From the NCBI RefSeq assembly GCF_046773475.1, contig NZ_CP177239.1, positions 3,534,001 to 3,598,000 on the forward strand: a stretch of 64,000 nucleotides of DNA, given 5' to 3'. The DNA comes from Nitratireductor aquimarinus. Lineage in GTDB: Bacteria > Pseudomonadota > Alphaproteobacteria > Rhizobiales > Rhizobiaceae. The notes under the pieces were generated by a model. That model made no database searches. It was not told the DNA's origin and was given only the letters and a program-made list of their open reading frames with translations. Positions 52,762-61,613 of this stretch are shown in pieces. Position numbers and translations under genes: made by a program. Every line of letters starts with the position of its first letter. Position 1 is the stretch's first letter.

Positions 52762-53814
52762 TCAGCCGTAGCGATAGGGCGGACCGGCCTTCTGCATGAG
52801 GGAACGGTAGTTGCGCAGGATCTCGACCACGCGCTCTTTGCGACCGCCTTCGGCAGCGATCTCGTCCCAGAAGTTTTCGGCCTCGGCTTCCACCGTCGCC
52901 CATTCGGCATCGGGGATGGTGGTGAGTTCCATCTTGCCGCCATTGACGCGCAGATCTGCTTCGCCCGCCCAGTACCAGTGCAGGCGGTAATAGTGCGAGG
53001 AGTCCATGGCGAGCCGGAAGAGTTGCTTGAGATGGTCCGGCACTTCGTTCCAGCGGTCGGAATTGGCGAAGAAGGAGCCAACCCACGCGCCGCAGATATT
53101 GTTGGTGAGCAGGTAGGGCGTGACGTCGGCCCAGCCCACCGTGTAGTCCTCGGTGATGCCCGACCAGGCGATGCCGTCGAGCTCGCCCGTCTGCACCGCC
53201 ACTTCCACGTCTTCCCAGGGCAGGGTGACGGGCACGACGCCGAAGCGGGAGAGGAACTTGCCGGCTGTTGGGAAGGTGAAGACACGTTTGCCCTTCAGGT
53301 CTTCCAGGCTCTTGATCGGTTCCTTGGTGTTGAAGTGGCACGGATCCCAGGAGCCGGCGGAAAGCCAGGTCACGCCTTCCACCTCGCCATAGGCCTCTTC
53401 CCAGATCTCGGCCAGGCCATGCTTGTAGAACAGCGCCTGCACGTCCAGCGAATAGCGCGTGGCGAAGGGGAAGTAGCCGCCGAACACCGACACATCGACC
53501 GGAGCGGCCATGGAATCGTCATCCGACTGCACGGCATCGATCGTGCCGTTCTGCATGGCGCGGAAAAGCTCGCCCGTCGGAACCAGCTGGTCGGCGTGGT
53601 AGAGCTCGATCACCATCTCGCCATTGGCCGCCTTGTTGAAAGCGTCGATGGCGGGTTTGACGACATGCTCTGCGAGCGCCGGTCCGGCATAGGTCTGCAG
53701 CCGCCAGCGGATCGGGCTCTGCGCGCGAACATAAGGCGTTGCCAGGGCCGTGGTGCCAGCGGCCGCCGCCGATGCCATGCCCGCTTTCTTCAGAAAGTCG
53801 CGTCTGTTTTGCAT
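52762..53814 (-). CDS. TRAP transporter substrate-binding protein, DctP type
   Basis: This 350-aa periplasmic receptor has a twin-arginine signal (NRRDFLKKAGMASAAAAG) and the DctP fold (PIRWRLQTYAGPALAEHVVK, with conserved AWSGITEDYTVGWADV). The Tat signal and overall pattern place it in the DctP7-like branch that binds organic acids. The arginine that grips carboxylates was not located with confidence. The permease genes lie upstream on the same strand. The 174-bp gap before the ligase gene has no recognised gene. Confidence 0.86.
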   Translation of the reverse strand: MQNRRDFLKKAGMASAAAAGTTALATPYVRAQSPIRWRLQTYAGPALAEHVVKPAIDAFNKAANGEMVIELYHADQLVPTGELFRAMQNGTIDAVQSDDDSMAAPVDVSVFGGYFPFATRYSLDVQALFYKHGLAEIWEEAYGEVEGVTWLSAGSWDPCHFNTKEPIKSLEDLKGKRVFTFPTAGKFLSRFGVVPVTLPWEDVEVAVQTGELDGIAWSGITEDYTVGWADVTPYLLTNNICGAWVGSFFANSDRWNEVPDHLKQLFRLAMDSSHYYRLHWYWAGEADLRVNGGKMELTTIPDAEWATVEAEAENFWDEIAAEGGRKERVVEILRNYRSLMQKAGPPYRYG

Positions 53815-53906
53815 CTCTGTTCACTCCTCTGGTTGTTGTCCCGGTCGTTGATGCCGGGCATTGGCGCAGGCTTTTCTGGTCGTGACCTCCTTAGGTTTTT
53901 GGCGTG

Positions 53907-55229
53907 TCAGCGAAGGTAGACGTGCTGGGGAAGCCACAGCGCGATCTGCGGGAAGACCATGACGATGATGAGCGCGAACACCATCACCGCCACGAAGGGC
54001 ACAATGGATCGGTAGATGTCTCCGAGCTTGATTTCCGGCGGCGCCATGGCGCGCATCAGGAACAGATTGTAGCCGAAGGGCGGGGTCATGTAGGCGATCT
54101 GGCAGGTGATCGTGTAGAGCACGCCGTACCAGATGAGGTCGAAGCCGAGCAGCTTGACCAGCGGCACGTAGAGCGGCGCGACGATGACCAGCATGGCCGT
54201 GTCGTCGAGGAACATGCCCATGATGAGATAGGAGAGCTGCATCAGGATCAGCACCTCCCAGGGCGACAGGCCGAGCTGGTCGAGGAAGAAGCCCTCGATG
54301 GCCTTGACTGCGCCGAGCCCGTCGAACACCGCGCCGAAGCAGAGTGCGGCCAGGATGATCCACATGAACATGCACGAAACGGAGAGCGTCTTGCGCACCG
54401 TGTCGTGAACCACTTTCAGCGTCAGCCGGCCACGGATGGCGGCAGCCGCCGTTGCCGAAACCGCGCCGATGGCGGAGCTTTCCACGAGGCTGGTGATGCC
54501 CATGACGAAAAGCCCGGTCATCAGGAAGAAGATCATGAAGGGCAGGATGCCGGCCGACAGGAGCTTGAGCTTTTCCGACATCGGAATGCGCCGCTCTTCC
54601 GCCGGAAGGACGGGGCCGAGATTGGGCTGCAGCCAGCAGCGCACGGCAATGTAGAGAATGAACAGGCCGGCCATCAGGAGGCCCGGAAACACGCCGGCGA
54701 GCCAGAGCTGGCCGACCGGCTGGCGCGCGATCATCGCGTAGAGCACGAGCACCACGCTGGGCGGCACGAGAATACCCAGTGACGAGCCTGCCTGGATGAC
54801 GCCGGTCACCATGATCTTGTCATAGCCGCGCCGGAGCAGCTCGGGCAGCGCGATGGTCGCGCCGATGGCCATGCCGGCGACCGACAGTCCGTTCATGGCC
54901 GAGATCACGACCATCAGGGCGATGGTGCCGATGGCAAGACCGCCGCGCACCGGCCCGAACCAGACATGGAACATCTTGTAGAGATCGTCGGCGATGCCCG
55001 ATTCCGACAGCATGTAGCCCATGTAGATGAACAGCGGCAGCGTCAAAAGCGCGTACCATTTCATCAGCTTCATGGCGGCCGAGAAGGCGATCTCGGAGCC
55101 GCCCGTGCCCCACAGAAGAAGCGCGAACACCACGGCGATGAAGCCGATGGCGCCAAACACGCGCTGGCCGGTCAGGAGCAGGCCCATCATGCCCGTGAAC
55201 ATGAGGATGGCGGTGAGTTCGTAGCTCAA
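53907..55229 (-). CDS. TRAP transporter large permease, DctM type
   Basis: This 440-aa membrane protein has about 12 hydrophobic segments and the DctM pattern (LMVVISAMNGLSVAGMAIG, QAGSSLGILVPPSVVLVLYA). The start is a TTG at 55229 with GGGGAGGA six bases upstream. The TTG overlaps the DctQ stop (TTGA), a coupled start. The open frame running to 55592 overlaps DctQ and is not used. Confidence 0.88.
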   Translation of the reverse strand: MSYELTAILMFTGMMGLLLTGQRVFGAIGFIAVVFALLLWGTGGSEIAFSAAMKLMKWYALLTLPLFIYMGYMLSESGIADDLYKMFHVWFGPVRGGLAIGTIALMVVISAMNGLSVAGMAIGATIALPELLRRGYDKIMVTGVIQAGSSLGILVPPSVVLVLYAMIARQPVGQLWLAGVFPGLLMAGLFILYIAVRCWLQPNLGPVLPAEERRIPMSEKLKLLSAGILPFMIFFLMTGLFVMGITSLVESSAIGAVSATAAAAIRGRLTLKVVHDTVRKTLSVSCMFMWIILAALCFGAVFDGLGAVKAIEGFFLDQLGLSPWEVLILMQLSYLIMGMFLDDTAMLVIVAPLYVPLVKLLGFDLIWYGVLYTITCQIAYMTPPFGYNLFLMRAMAPPEIKLGDIYRSIVPFVAVMVFALIIVMVFPQIALWLPQHVYLR

Positions 55230-55735
55230 GTGAGTTCCTCCCCGCGCACCCGCGCCAGATCCTTGAAGAGCTGGGCCACCGCCTGAAGCAGCGTCAGCGC
55301 GATGCCGATGCACATGATGATCTTGATGGGCGCCATGTAGGGCGACCAGGACGAGTAGCTGGTTTCGCCGTATTTCAGCGCGTAGGACGTGGAGGAAAAG
55401 CCGCCGTAAAGGAGCAGCGACAGGTAGAAGATCAGGAACAGGATGGTGATGGAATCGACGATGGCCTTGGTGCGCGGCGACCACCGCGCATAGATCAGGT
55501 CCATCCGCACGTGGGAATCGTTCTGCAGCGCCCATCCGCCGCCGACCATGTAGTAGGCGACCATGGCGAACTGCGCCATTTCCAGCGTCCACAGCGGCGG
55601 AATGGACACGGTCTTCATGATCGACGAGTACAGCAGGATGCCGATCATCAGGAAGATCATGTACATGACCACCAGACCGACATAATGGTTCGTCCGGTCG
55701 ATCAGGCGCACATAGCGCCTTATGGCGTTTGGCAT
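55226..55735 (-). CDS. TRAP transporter small permease, DctQ type
   Basis: This 169-aa protein has four hydrophobic segments and the DctQ pattern (QNDSHVRMDLIYARWSPRTK). The ATG at 55735 (MPNAIRRYVRL) has AGGAG upstream. The frame extends to 55918 without support. It is the small membrane subunit of the DctPQM importer. Confidence 0.86.
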   Translation of the reverse strand: MPNAIRRYVRLIDRTNHYVGLVVMYMIFLMIGILLYSSIMKTVSIPPLWTLEMAQFAMVAYYMVGGGWALQNDSHVRMDLIYARWSPRTKAIVDSITILFLIFYLSLLLYGGFSSTSYALKYGETSYSSWSPYMAPIKIIMCIGIALTLLQAVAQLFKDLARVRGEELT

Positions 55736-55805
55736 CGGCTCCTGTCTCCCATTCCTCTCTCCCTCGTTCCCCGTTCTGGTTTCGCCGCCAGCCCTGTTTT
55801 TGTTG

Positions 55806-56606
55806 TCAGTTCTGCTTTGGGCCGGCTGCGTGTATGTCGATGTGAAAGCGCTCCAGCGCTGCTTCGAGCAGCCGCGCAGTGCGCTCCGCCCATTCCTGTT
55901 GCCCCGCCTCGTCGGCAATCAGGTCGCTGCAATATTCGATCATGACATTCAGGAGGCCGTGCTGGATGGCGTGGAGGCGCAGCGTGTGCGTGACGCCATC
56001 ATCCGGCCCGTAAGGATAGTTGCGCATCGCATTGGCGACGCCTTCCTCCTCCGCGTGCTGAAGCATGGCGTCGGCCAGCCGCCGGTCGCGGTCATGCAGA
56101 ATGCCGACGGCGCGGTGGCGGGCGATGCCGAAATAGACGCGGGTGAAGGAGTGGATCGTGACGATGACCGGCAGTTTCCCCGGGCCGGTGCGGCTGGCGA
56201 TCAGCTCCGCCAGCGCATCGCGAAACGGTTCGTAGATTGCCGCGACGCGCTCGCGCCGGGCATCGTCGGAAAGGTTGCGGTTGCCTGGAATGGCGTGAAC
56301 TTCGCTCATCTCCGGGATTGCGTCCATCGCCTCCGGCGGGCGATTGCAGTCATAGACGAGTCGCGAAAAACGCTGATGGATCAGTGGCGCGTCGAGCAGG
56401 GCCGAGAGCCTGCGCGCGGTGGCCAGCGCACCGATGTCCCAGGCCGCGTGGCTTGCCAGTGTTTCCGGCTTTGCGCCAAGCGTTGAAAGCGCGCGCGGAA
56501 TGGCGCGCGAAGCGTGCTCGCACACGAGAATGACCGGCGACTGCCCGTCTGCGCGCTCGATCTCGAATGGCTGTCCCTCGGATGGAGCAAGCAATGCCCT
56601 GACCAT
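55806..56606 (-). CDS. N-formylglutamate amidohydrolase (HutG/FGase) family protein
   Basis: This 266-aa protein matches the FGase family: CEHASRAIP (about residues 30-38) and HSFTRVYFG hold likely metal and active-site residues. The family hydrolyses an N-acyl bond to glutamate or aspartate in histidine degradation. No hut genes are near. Next to a gamma-glutamyl ligase, it may release glutamate from the oxidised gamma-glutamyl product. The ATG at 56606 follows GGAGG. It is the first gene of the minus-strand operon. Confidence 0.82.
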   Translation of the reverse strand: MVRALLAPSEGQPFEIERADGQSPVILVCEHASRAIPRALSTLGAKPETLASHAAWDIGALATARRLSALLDAPLIHQRFSRLVYDCNRPPEAMDAIPEMSEVHAIPGNRNLSDDARRERVAAIYEPFRDALAELIASRTGPGKLPVIVTIHSFTRVYFGIARHRAVGILHDRDRRLADAMLQHAEEEGVANAMRNYPYGPDDGVTHTLRLHAIQHGLLNVMIEYCSDLIADEAGQQEWAERTARLLEAALERFHIDIHAAGPKQN

Positions 56607-56758
56607 CAAACCTCCACACAAGCCGTCCGCTCCCTTGTTGTTTTTTGAGTGGAACGATCCCCTGAAACGGCTCTGTAATATTGATTAGCATTGCCGCTCA
56701 TTTGTCAATCGTGTAATTTTTGTTACGGAATGTGGCAGCGCCTTTTGGAGAAACGCGT

Positions 56759-57610
56759 TTGGGAATGAAAGAACAGGTTCACGCAGCGCTCGGCCAGATG
56801 ACGGGCGCAGAGCGCAAAGTGGCGCATGCGTTTCTCGCCAACTATCCAAGCAGCGGCCTGTCGACGGTTGCCGAGTTCGCCGCTCTTGCCGGAACCAGCG
56901 CGCCGACCGTGCTGCGCTTCGTCTCGCGGCTGGGTTTCTCCGGGTATCCGGAGTTTCAGCGCCTGCTGCGCACGGAAATCCAGGCGGAGCTTCTCTCGCC
57001 GCTGGAAAAAGGCGACACCTCGCCAGCGCGCAGCGCGGATGGCTCTGCGCTCGGGTCATACTTCGCACGGGCGACCGCCAACATTCAGGCGACGCTCGAC
57101 GCCATTCCCGAAAGCGAGTTCGAGGCTGCCTGCGCGCTGCTTTCAGATCACAAATCGGCCTGCTACATGCTTGGCGGGCGCTTCAGCGATGCCATTGCGC
57201 GCTACATGGCGGCGCATCTGCGCATCGTGCGCCCCAATGTGCGCCGCTTTCAGGACCAGACGTCCACCTGGGACGATCAGTTGCTGGATGTGAGGGCAGG
57301 GGACGTGGTGGTGCTGTTCGACATTCGCCGCTACCAGCGCGACCTCGTGCATCTGAGTGAGCTTCTTTGCGAACGCAAGGCGCGCATTGTGCTCATCACC
57401 GACACCTGGCTTTCGCCGATCTCGCATTACGCGCGGGTGGTTCTGCCCTGCGCCATCGATTCCGGCCGCACCTGGGATTCCGGCGTGGTGCTGATGGCGC
57501 TGGCGGAAGCCATTGTCGACCGCGTGACGCACCGGGACTGGGACGCCGCGCGCAGCCGCATTCAGGCGCTGGAGCACATTCACTGGAACAAGCCGCCTGC
57601 CACGGAGTAG
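56759..57610 (+). CDS. RpiR-family transcriptional regulator
   Basis: This protein of about 283 aa has an N-terminal RpiR helix-turn-helix (about residues 5-80, STVAEFAALAGTSAPTVLRF) and a C-terminal SIS sugar-isomerase domain (YMLGGRFSDAIARYMAAHL onwards). The start is either a TTG at 56759 (GGAG eight bases upstream) or the ATG at 56765. It is divergent from the FGase-TRAP-ligase operon, so it probably controls that set, although RpiR proteins are best known for phosphosugars. Confidence 0.84.
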   Translation: MGMKEQVHAALGQMTGAERKVAHAFLANYPSSGLSTVAEFAALAGTSAPTVLRFVSRLGFSGYPEFQRLLRTEIQAELLSPLEKGDTSPARSADGSALGSYFARATANIQATLDAIPESEFEAACALLSDHKSACYMLGGRFSDAIARYMAAHLRIVRPNVRRFQDQTSTWDDQLLDVRAGDVVVLFDIRRYQRDLVHLSELLCERKARIVLITDTWLSPISHYARVVLPCAIDSGRTWDSGVVLMALAEAIVDRVTHRDWDAARSRIQALEHIHWNKPPATE

Positions 57611-57623
57611 CCGGTTGCGCCGA

Positions 57624-57788
57624 GCGCCCTCGTGGTTCGACAGGCTCACCATGAGGGCTATACTGGAGGCCGGCGCAAGGCATTGAAAATGCTCTGCCTC
57701 ACATGTTCAGAAAGCGCAATTCAGCGCATTACACCGCCCTCGGCAGTCCAACAGCCCTCATGGTGAGCCTGTCGAACCACGAGGGCGC
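57624..57788. repeat. Perfect 36-bp inverted repeat (family A element pair)
   Basis: Arms at 57624-57659 and 57753-57788 are exact reverse complements, separated by 93 bp, between the convergent RpiR and GntR genes. Each arm can also fold on itself (GCCCTC with GAGGGC). They match the family A copies at 48221-48251 at most positions. The pair could act as a terminator. Confidence 0.85.
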
Positions 57789-57810
57789 GGGGCACCAAGC
57801 GGATCGCTCC

Positions 57811-58497
57811 TCACTTGCAGAGCGGACGCAGCAGGGCCTGTGTTGCGCCAATGTCGGCATTGATGGCCTGGCGCAGGCCAATGCCGTCCTGTCTGCGCAG
57901 GGCGGCGATGGCGTCGTGATGATGGCGGGTGAAGTTCTTGCCTTCCGGCGAGCGCAGAATTTGCTCCAGGTGGCGTGAGAGCAGGCGCATGTAAGGGCCG
58001 AAGCGCAGCCATAAGGTTTCCGCGATTTGCAGCAGCACGTCCGAACCGGAACAGCGATAAAGTGTGAAATGGAAATCACGGTTTTTCACGAGCATCTCGT
58101 AGATGCTCTCCTCGCCGCTTGAGGCGTCATGTGCGGTGGTGAGGCGCTCGAGCGTGCCGATGGCCTCGTCCGTCGCCTGGGTGGAGGCGAGCTCTGCGGC
58201 AAGTCCTTCCACTGCGACACGGGCGCGGCACAGATCATCGAGCCTTGCGATGCTGATGCCGGGGATGCGGGCGGAGCCGTTTGAGGCGATTTCGAGCGCG
58301 TTCTCGGCAGCAAGCCGGCGAAGGGCTTCGCGCACCGGCATGTGGCTGGTGCCAAAAGTCTCCGCGAGCGATGCGATCGTGAGTGTCTGGCCGGGATCGA
58401 AACGACCGACCATGAGCGCATGACGAAGCTGCTGGTAGACGCCGTCCTGAATGGTGACGCGTCGGGAGACCGGGACAAATCCGCTATCCATGGCCAA
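57811..58497 (-). CDS. GntR-family regulator (FadR/VanR subfamily)
   Basis: This protein of about 228 aa has an N-terminal GntR winged helix (about residues 12-75, LAETFGTSHMPVREALRRLA) and an all-helical FCD effector domain. The start at 58497 is a TTG with GGAGG five bases upstream. The ATG at 58491 is 11 bases from that site. It lies downstream of, and on the same strand as, the sugar-type importer at 58677-63977 and may regulate it. Confidence 0.85.
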   Translation of the reverse strand: MAMDSGFVPVSRRVTIQDGVYQQLRHALMVGRFDPGQTLTIASLAETFGTSHMPVREALRRLAAENALEIASNGSARIPGISIARLDDLCRARVAVEGLAAELASTQATDEAIGTLERLTTAHDASSGEESIYEMLVKNRDFHFTLYRCSGSDVLLQIAETLWLRFGPYMRLLSRHLEQILRSPEGKNFTRHHHDAIAALRRQDGIGLRQAINADIGATQALLRPLCK

Positions 58498-58676
58498 TCC
58501 AACCTCCTGTCCGCATCAAACGCACGATAACAGCTTCCGGTGGACGGGTTAAGGATAGACTAAGCAATGGTTGCGGCGCGTTTTGGCGCAGGGGGAACAG
58601 GGAGGGCAGGAGTGGGCAGGGAGGGGCGCAGACATGAAACCTGCCCGCGCCCCCTGCGATATTGAGTGGAGCCTGT

Positions 58677-59687
58677 TCAGCCGTTCCGGCGGATGGCCTT
58701 GCCCTCGTCGTCGAAGCGGAAGACGCGGTTCTCGTCGAACTTTGCCTGCTGAGTGCTGTCGATCTCGAAGTTCTGCTCGCCGAACAGGCGCGCGCAGACG
58801 AGGCCGGATTCGCCGCAGTCCAGATAGACATTGGTGTCTGCACCCAGATGCTCGATGTGAGAGACACGGCCTTCGATATCGCCGCCTTCGGCAACGATGG
58901 AGATGTGCTCGGGACGAATGCCGATGGTTTTCGCATCGTCGCGGCCAAGCCGTGCAGCCTCGATGAAGTTCATCTGCGGCGACCCGATGAAGCCGGCGAC
59001 AAACAGATTGGCCGGATCGTTGTAGAGTTCCATCGGCGTGCCGACCTGCTCGATCCTGCCGGCGTTCAGAACGACGATGCGGTCGGCCAGCGTCATGGCT
59101 TCGGTCTGGTCATGGGTGACGTAGACCATGGTCGCGCCCAGTTCGCGGTGGAGACGCGCGATCTCCAGACGCGTGTTGACGCGCAGCGCCGCATCGAGGT
59201 TTGAAAGCGGTTCATCGAACAGGAAGAGCTTGGGCTTGCGCACCACCGCGCGACCAATGGCGACGCGCTGGCGCTGGCCGCCCGAAAGCTCTGCCGGCCG
59301 GCGGTCGAGATAGGGCTCGAGCGACAGCATTTTCGAAGCGAAATCGACACGTTCGGCAATATGCGCGGCCGGGTGTTTCGCCTGTTTCAGGCCGAGGCTC
59401 ATATTGTCGCGCACGGTGAGGTGCGGATAGAGCGCGTAGGTCTGGAACACCATGGCGATGCCGCGCTTGGAGGGCGGCGTTGTGTTGACTTCGGCGCCGT
59501 CGATTTCGACATGGCCGCCGCTGGCGTCTTCCAGCCCGGCGATGATGCGCAGAAGGGTGGATTTTCCGCAGCCCGACGGGCCGACGAAGATGACGAGTTC
59601 GCCGTCCTGAACCTCCAGGTCCACGCCCTTGATGACGTCTACCTGGCCGAACGACTTGGTGATGTTCTTGAGTGCGAGTGAGCCCAC
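58677..59687 (-). CDS. Sugar ABC transporter ATP-binding protein, UgpC/MsmK type
   Basis: This 336-aa ATPase has Walker A GPSGCGKST at residues 36-44, signature LSGGQRQR and Walker B LFLFDEP, then a C-terminal TOBE/MalK-like domain. The start is a GTG at 59687, nine bases after the oxidoreductase stop, with AGGA upstream. It completes the importer made by the binding protein and two permeases further along the operon. Confidence 0.88.
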   Translation of the reverse strand: MGSLALKNITKSFGQVDVIKGVDLEVQDGELVIFVGPSGCGKSTLLRIIAGLEDASGGHVEIDGAEVNTTPPSKRGIAMVFQTYALYPHLTVRDNMSLGLKQAKHPAAHIAERVDFASKMLSLEPYLDRRPAELSGGQRQRVAIGRAVVRKPKLFLFDEPLSNLDAALRVNTRLEIARLHRELGATMVYVTHDQTEAMTLADRIVVLNAGRIEQVGTPMELYNDPANLFVAGFIGSPQMNFIEAARLGRDDAKTIGIRPEHISIVAEGGDIEGRVSHIEHLGADTNVYLDCGESGLVCARLFGEQNFEIDSTQQAKFDENRVFRFDDEGKAIRRNG

Positions 59688-59696
59688 GGTTTCGTC

Positions 59697-60761
59697 CTAC
59701 AGTTCTACTTCTTTGCCGCTTCGCACGCTTTCGTCGGCGGCGAGGCAGATGTTGAGAGATTGCACGGCATCGTTCATGTGCCGCGAGAGATCGATGTCTT
59801 CGCGGATGGCTTTGAGAACGAAGGCCTGTTCGCGGTCGCACAGCTCCTGATGACCCGGCTCGCCTTCCATGGAGAGGAGCGTGTCCTCATTGGCAAAGCG
59901 GCCCTGGGCATTGGTTTCGGCCCTGTGGATGCGGATGCGTGAGGTTTTCGTGTGGGCGTCGATGTCGTCCGATTTCGCGCCCTCGTCCATGACGATGGAG
60001 ACGCAGCCATTCGGCGACACGATGTCCTTCACGAAGAAGGCGGTTTCCGACATCATCGGCCCCCAGCCGGCTTCATACCAGCCGACGGAACCGTCTTCGA
60101 ACATCACCTGGAAATGTCCGTAATTGTACATGTCCGGGGCGATTTCGTCTGAAAGCCGGACCCCCATGCCGCGCACTTTCACCGGTTTGGCGTCGGTGAT
60201 CTGGCACATCACGTCCACATAGTGCACGCCGCAGTCGACGATGGGCGGCGTGGTCTCCATCAGCTGCTTGTGTGTGTGCCAGCTCGGACCGGAGGACTGC
60301 TGGTTCAGGTTCAGCCGGAACACGTAAGGCCCGCCGAGCCCGCGCGCTTCCTCGATCAGCCGCACCCAGGAGGGGTGGTGACGCAGGATGTAGCCGACGA
60401 CCAGCTTGCGGCCATGGGCCTTTGCCGTTTCCACCACGCGCCTTGCATCTGCGACATTGGTGGCCAGCGGCTTTTCCACGAACACATGTGCGCCGGCTTC
60501 CATCGCTGCGATGGCGTAGGCCGCATGGCTGTCGGAATAGGTGTTGACGGAGGCGAGATCCGGCCGGGTTTCGGCCAGCGCTTCCTCATAGCCGGTGAAA
60601 TGCGGATAGGCTTTCAGCGCATCCGGCAGGTCCGGCTTCGAGCGGCTGACAAGGCCGACGATCTCGAAACCGGGATTGGCGTGATAGGCGAGTGCGTGGC
60701 TCATTCCCATATTGCCGAGGCCTGCGACCAGCACCCGCACGGGCGTCTCCTGCGCACTCAT
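59697..60761 (-). CDS. Gfo/Idh/MocA-family oxidoreductase in a sugar importer operon
   Basis: This 354-aa protein has the Rossmann motif VAGLGNMGMS (residues 12-21) and the EKP motif (VEKPLATN). The start at 60761 overlaps the permease stop by four bases, so it is clearly part of the importer operon and probably acts on the imported sugar, inositol or sugar acid. The frame running to 60956 is not supported. Confidence 0.84.
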   Translation of the reverse strand: MSAQETPVRVLVAGLGNMGMSHALAYHANPGFEIVGLVSRSKPDLPDALKAYPHFTGYEEALAETRPDLASVNTYSDSHAAYAIAAMEAGAHVFVEKPLATNVADARRVVETAKAHGRKLVVGYILRHHPSWVRLIEEARGLGGPYVFRLNLNQQSSGPSWHTHKQLMETTPPIVDCGVHYVDVMCQITDAKPVKVRGMGVRLSDEIAPDMYNYGHFQVMFEDGSVGWYEAGWGPMMSETAFFVKDIVSPNGCVSIVMDEGAKSDDIDAHTKTSRIRIHRAETNAQGRFANEDTLLSMEGEPGHQELCDREQAFVLKAIREDIDLSRHMNDAVQSLNICLAADESVRSGKEVEL

Positions 60762-61597
60762 TTCACTGCTCCCGAAGTGATGCCGCGGATGAGCTGGCGC
60801 GAGAAGATCAGGTAGAGGATCAGCACCGGCAGGATGGCGAGCGAGAGGGCCGCCAGAACCGCGTTCCAGTTGGTGACGAACTGGCCGATGAAGACCTGTG
60901 CGCCAAGCGTGATGGTTTTCGTTTCCTCGGCAGGGGCGAGGATCAGCGGGAACCACAGATCGTTCCAGATCGGGATCATGGTGAAGACCGCGACCGTGGC
61001 CATGGCCGGCCGTACGAGCGGCAGGACGAGGCGGAAGAAGATGCGGTATTCGCTGAGCCCGTCGATGCGACCGGCGTTCTTCAGGTCGTCGGATACCTGT
61101 CGCATGAACTCCGACAGGATGAAGACGGCCAGCGGCAGGCCCTGCGCCGTGTAGACGAGGATCAGCGAGGTCAGTGTGTTGACGAGGCCGGAGGCGGCCA
61201 TCATCTGCAGGATCGCCACGGTGCCGAGCCGGATCGGGATCATGATGCCGAGCGCCAGGTAAAGGCCCATCAGCGAATTGCCCTTGAAGCGGTATTCGGC
61301 AAGCGCGAAGGCGGCCATGGCGCCGAACAGCAGCACCATGAACAGCGACACGACGGTGACGATGAAGCTGTTCTGGAAATAGAGCAGGAAGTCGCCCTGT
61401 TTCAGAACGGTTTCGAAGCCGACCAGGCTGAAGCTTTCCGCATTGGGCAGCTCCAGCGGCGTGCGGAAGATGGCCTTGCGCGACTTGAAGGCGTTGATGA
61501 CGATCACGAACACCGGGAACAGTGCGATGATCGTGTAGGTGGCCAGCACCGCATGGGCGGCGATGGAGCGGGCGGGGGAGTGTCTTGCCATGCTCAT
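60758..61597 (-). CDS. Sugar ABC transporter permease, MalG type
   Basis: This 279-aa permease has about six membrane segments and the MalG-type EAA loop AGRIDGLSEYRIFFRLVLPL. The ATG at 61597 (MSMARHSPA) has GGAGGA upstream. The open frame to 61726 is rejected. It is the second channel subunit of a carbohydrate uptake (CUT1) importer. Confidence 0.87.
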   Translation of the reverse strand: MSMARHSPARSIAAHAVLATYTIIALFPVFVIVINAFKSRKAIFRTPLELPNAESFSLVGFETVLKQGDFLLYFQNSFIVTVVSLFMVLLFGAMAAFALAEYRFKGNSLMGLYLALGIMIPIRLGTVAILQMMAASGLVNTLTSLILVYTAQGLPLAVFILSEFMRQVSDDLKNAGRIDGLSEYRIFFRLVLPLVRPAMATVAVFTMIPIWNDLWFPLILAPAEETKTITLGAQVFIGQFVTNWNAVLAALSLAILPVLILYLIFSRQLIRGITSGAVK

Positions 61598-61613
61598 GTC
61601 TGTGTCCTCCCGC

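Noticed and set aside
52654..53919. 421-aa plus-strand frame opposite the TRAP receptor gene
   Set aside because: It is antisense to a receptor with a clear twin-arginine signal and family pattern.
55806..56606. Histidine-utilisation HutG
   Set aside because: No hutH, hutU, hutI or hutF is nearby. The context is a TRAP importer and gamma-glutamyl ligase.
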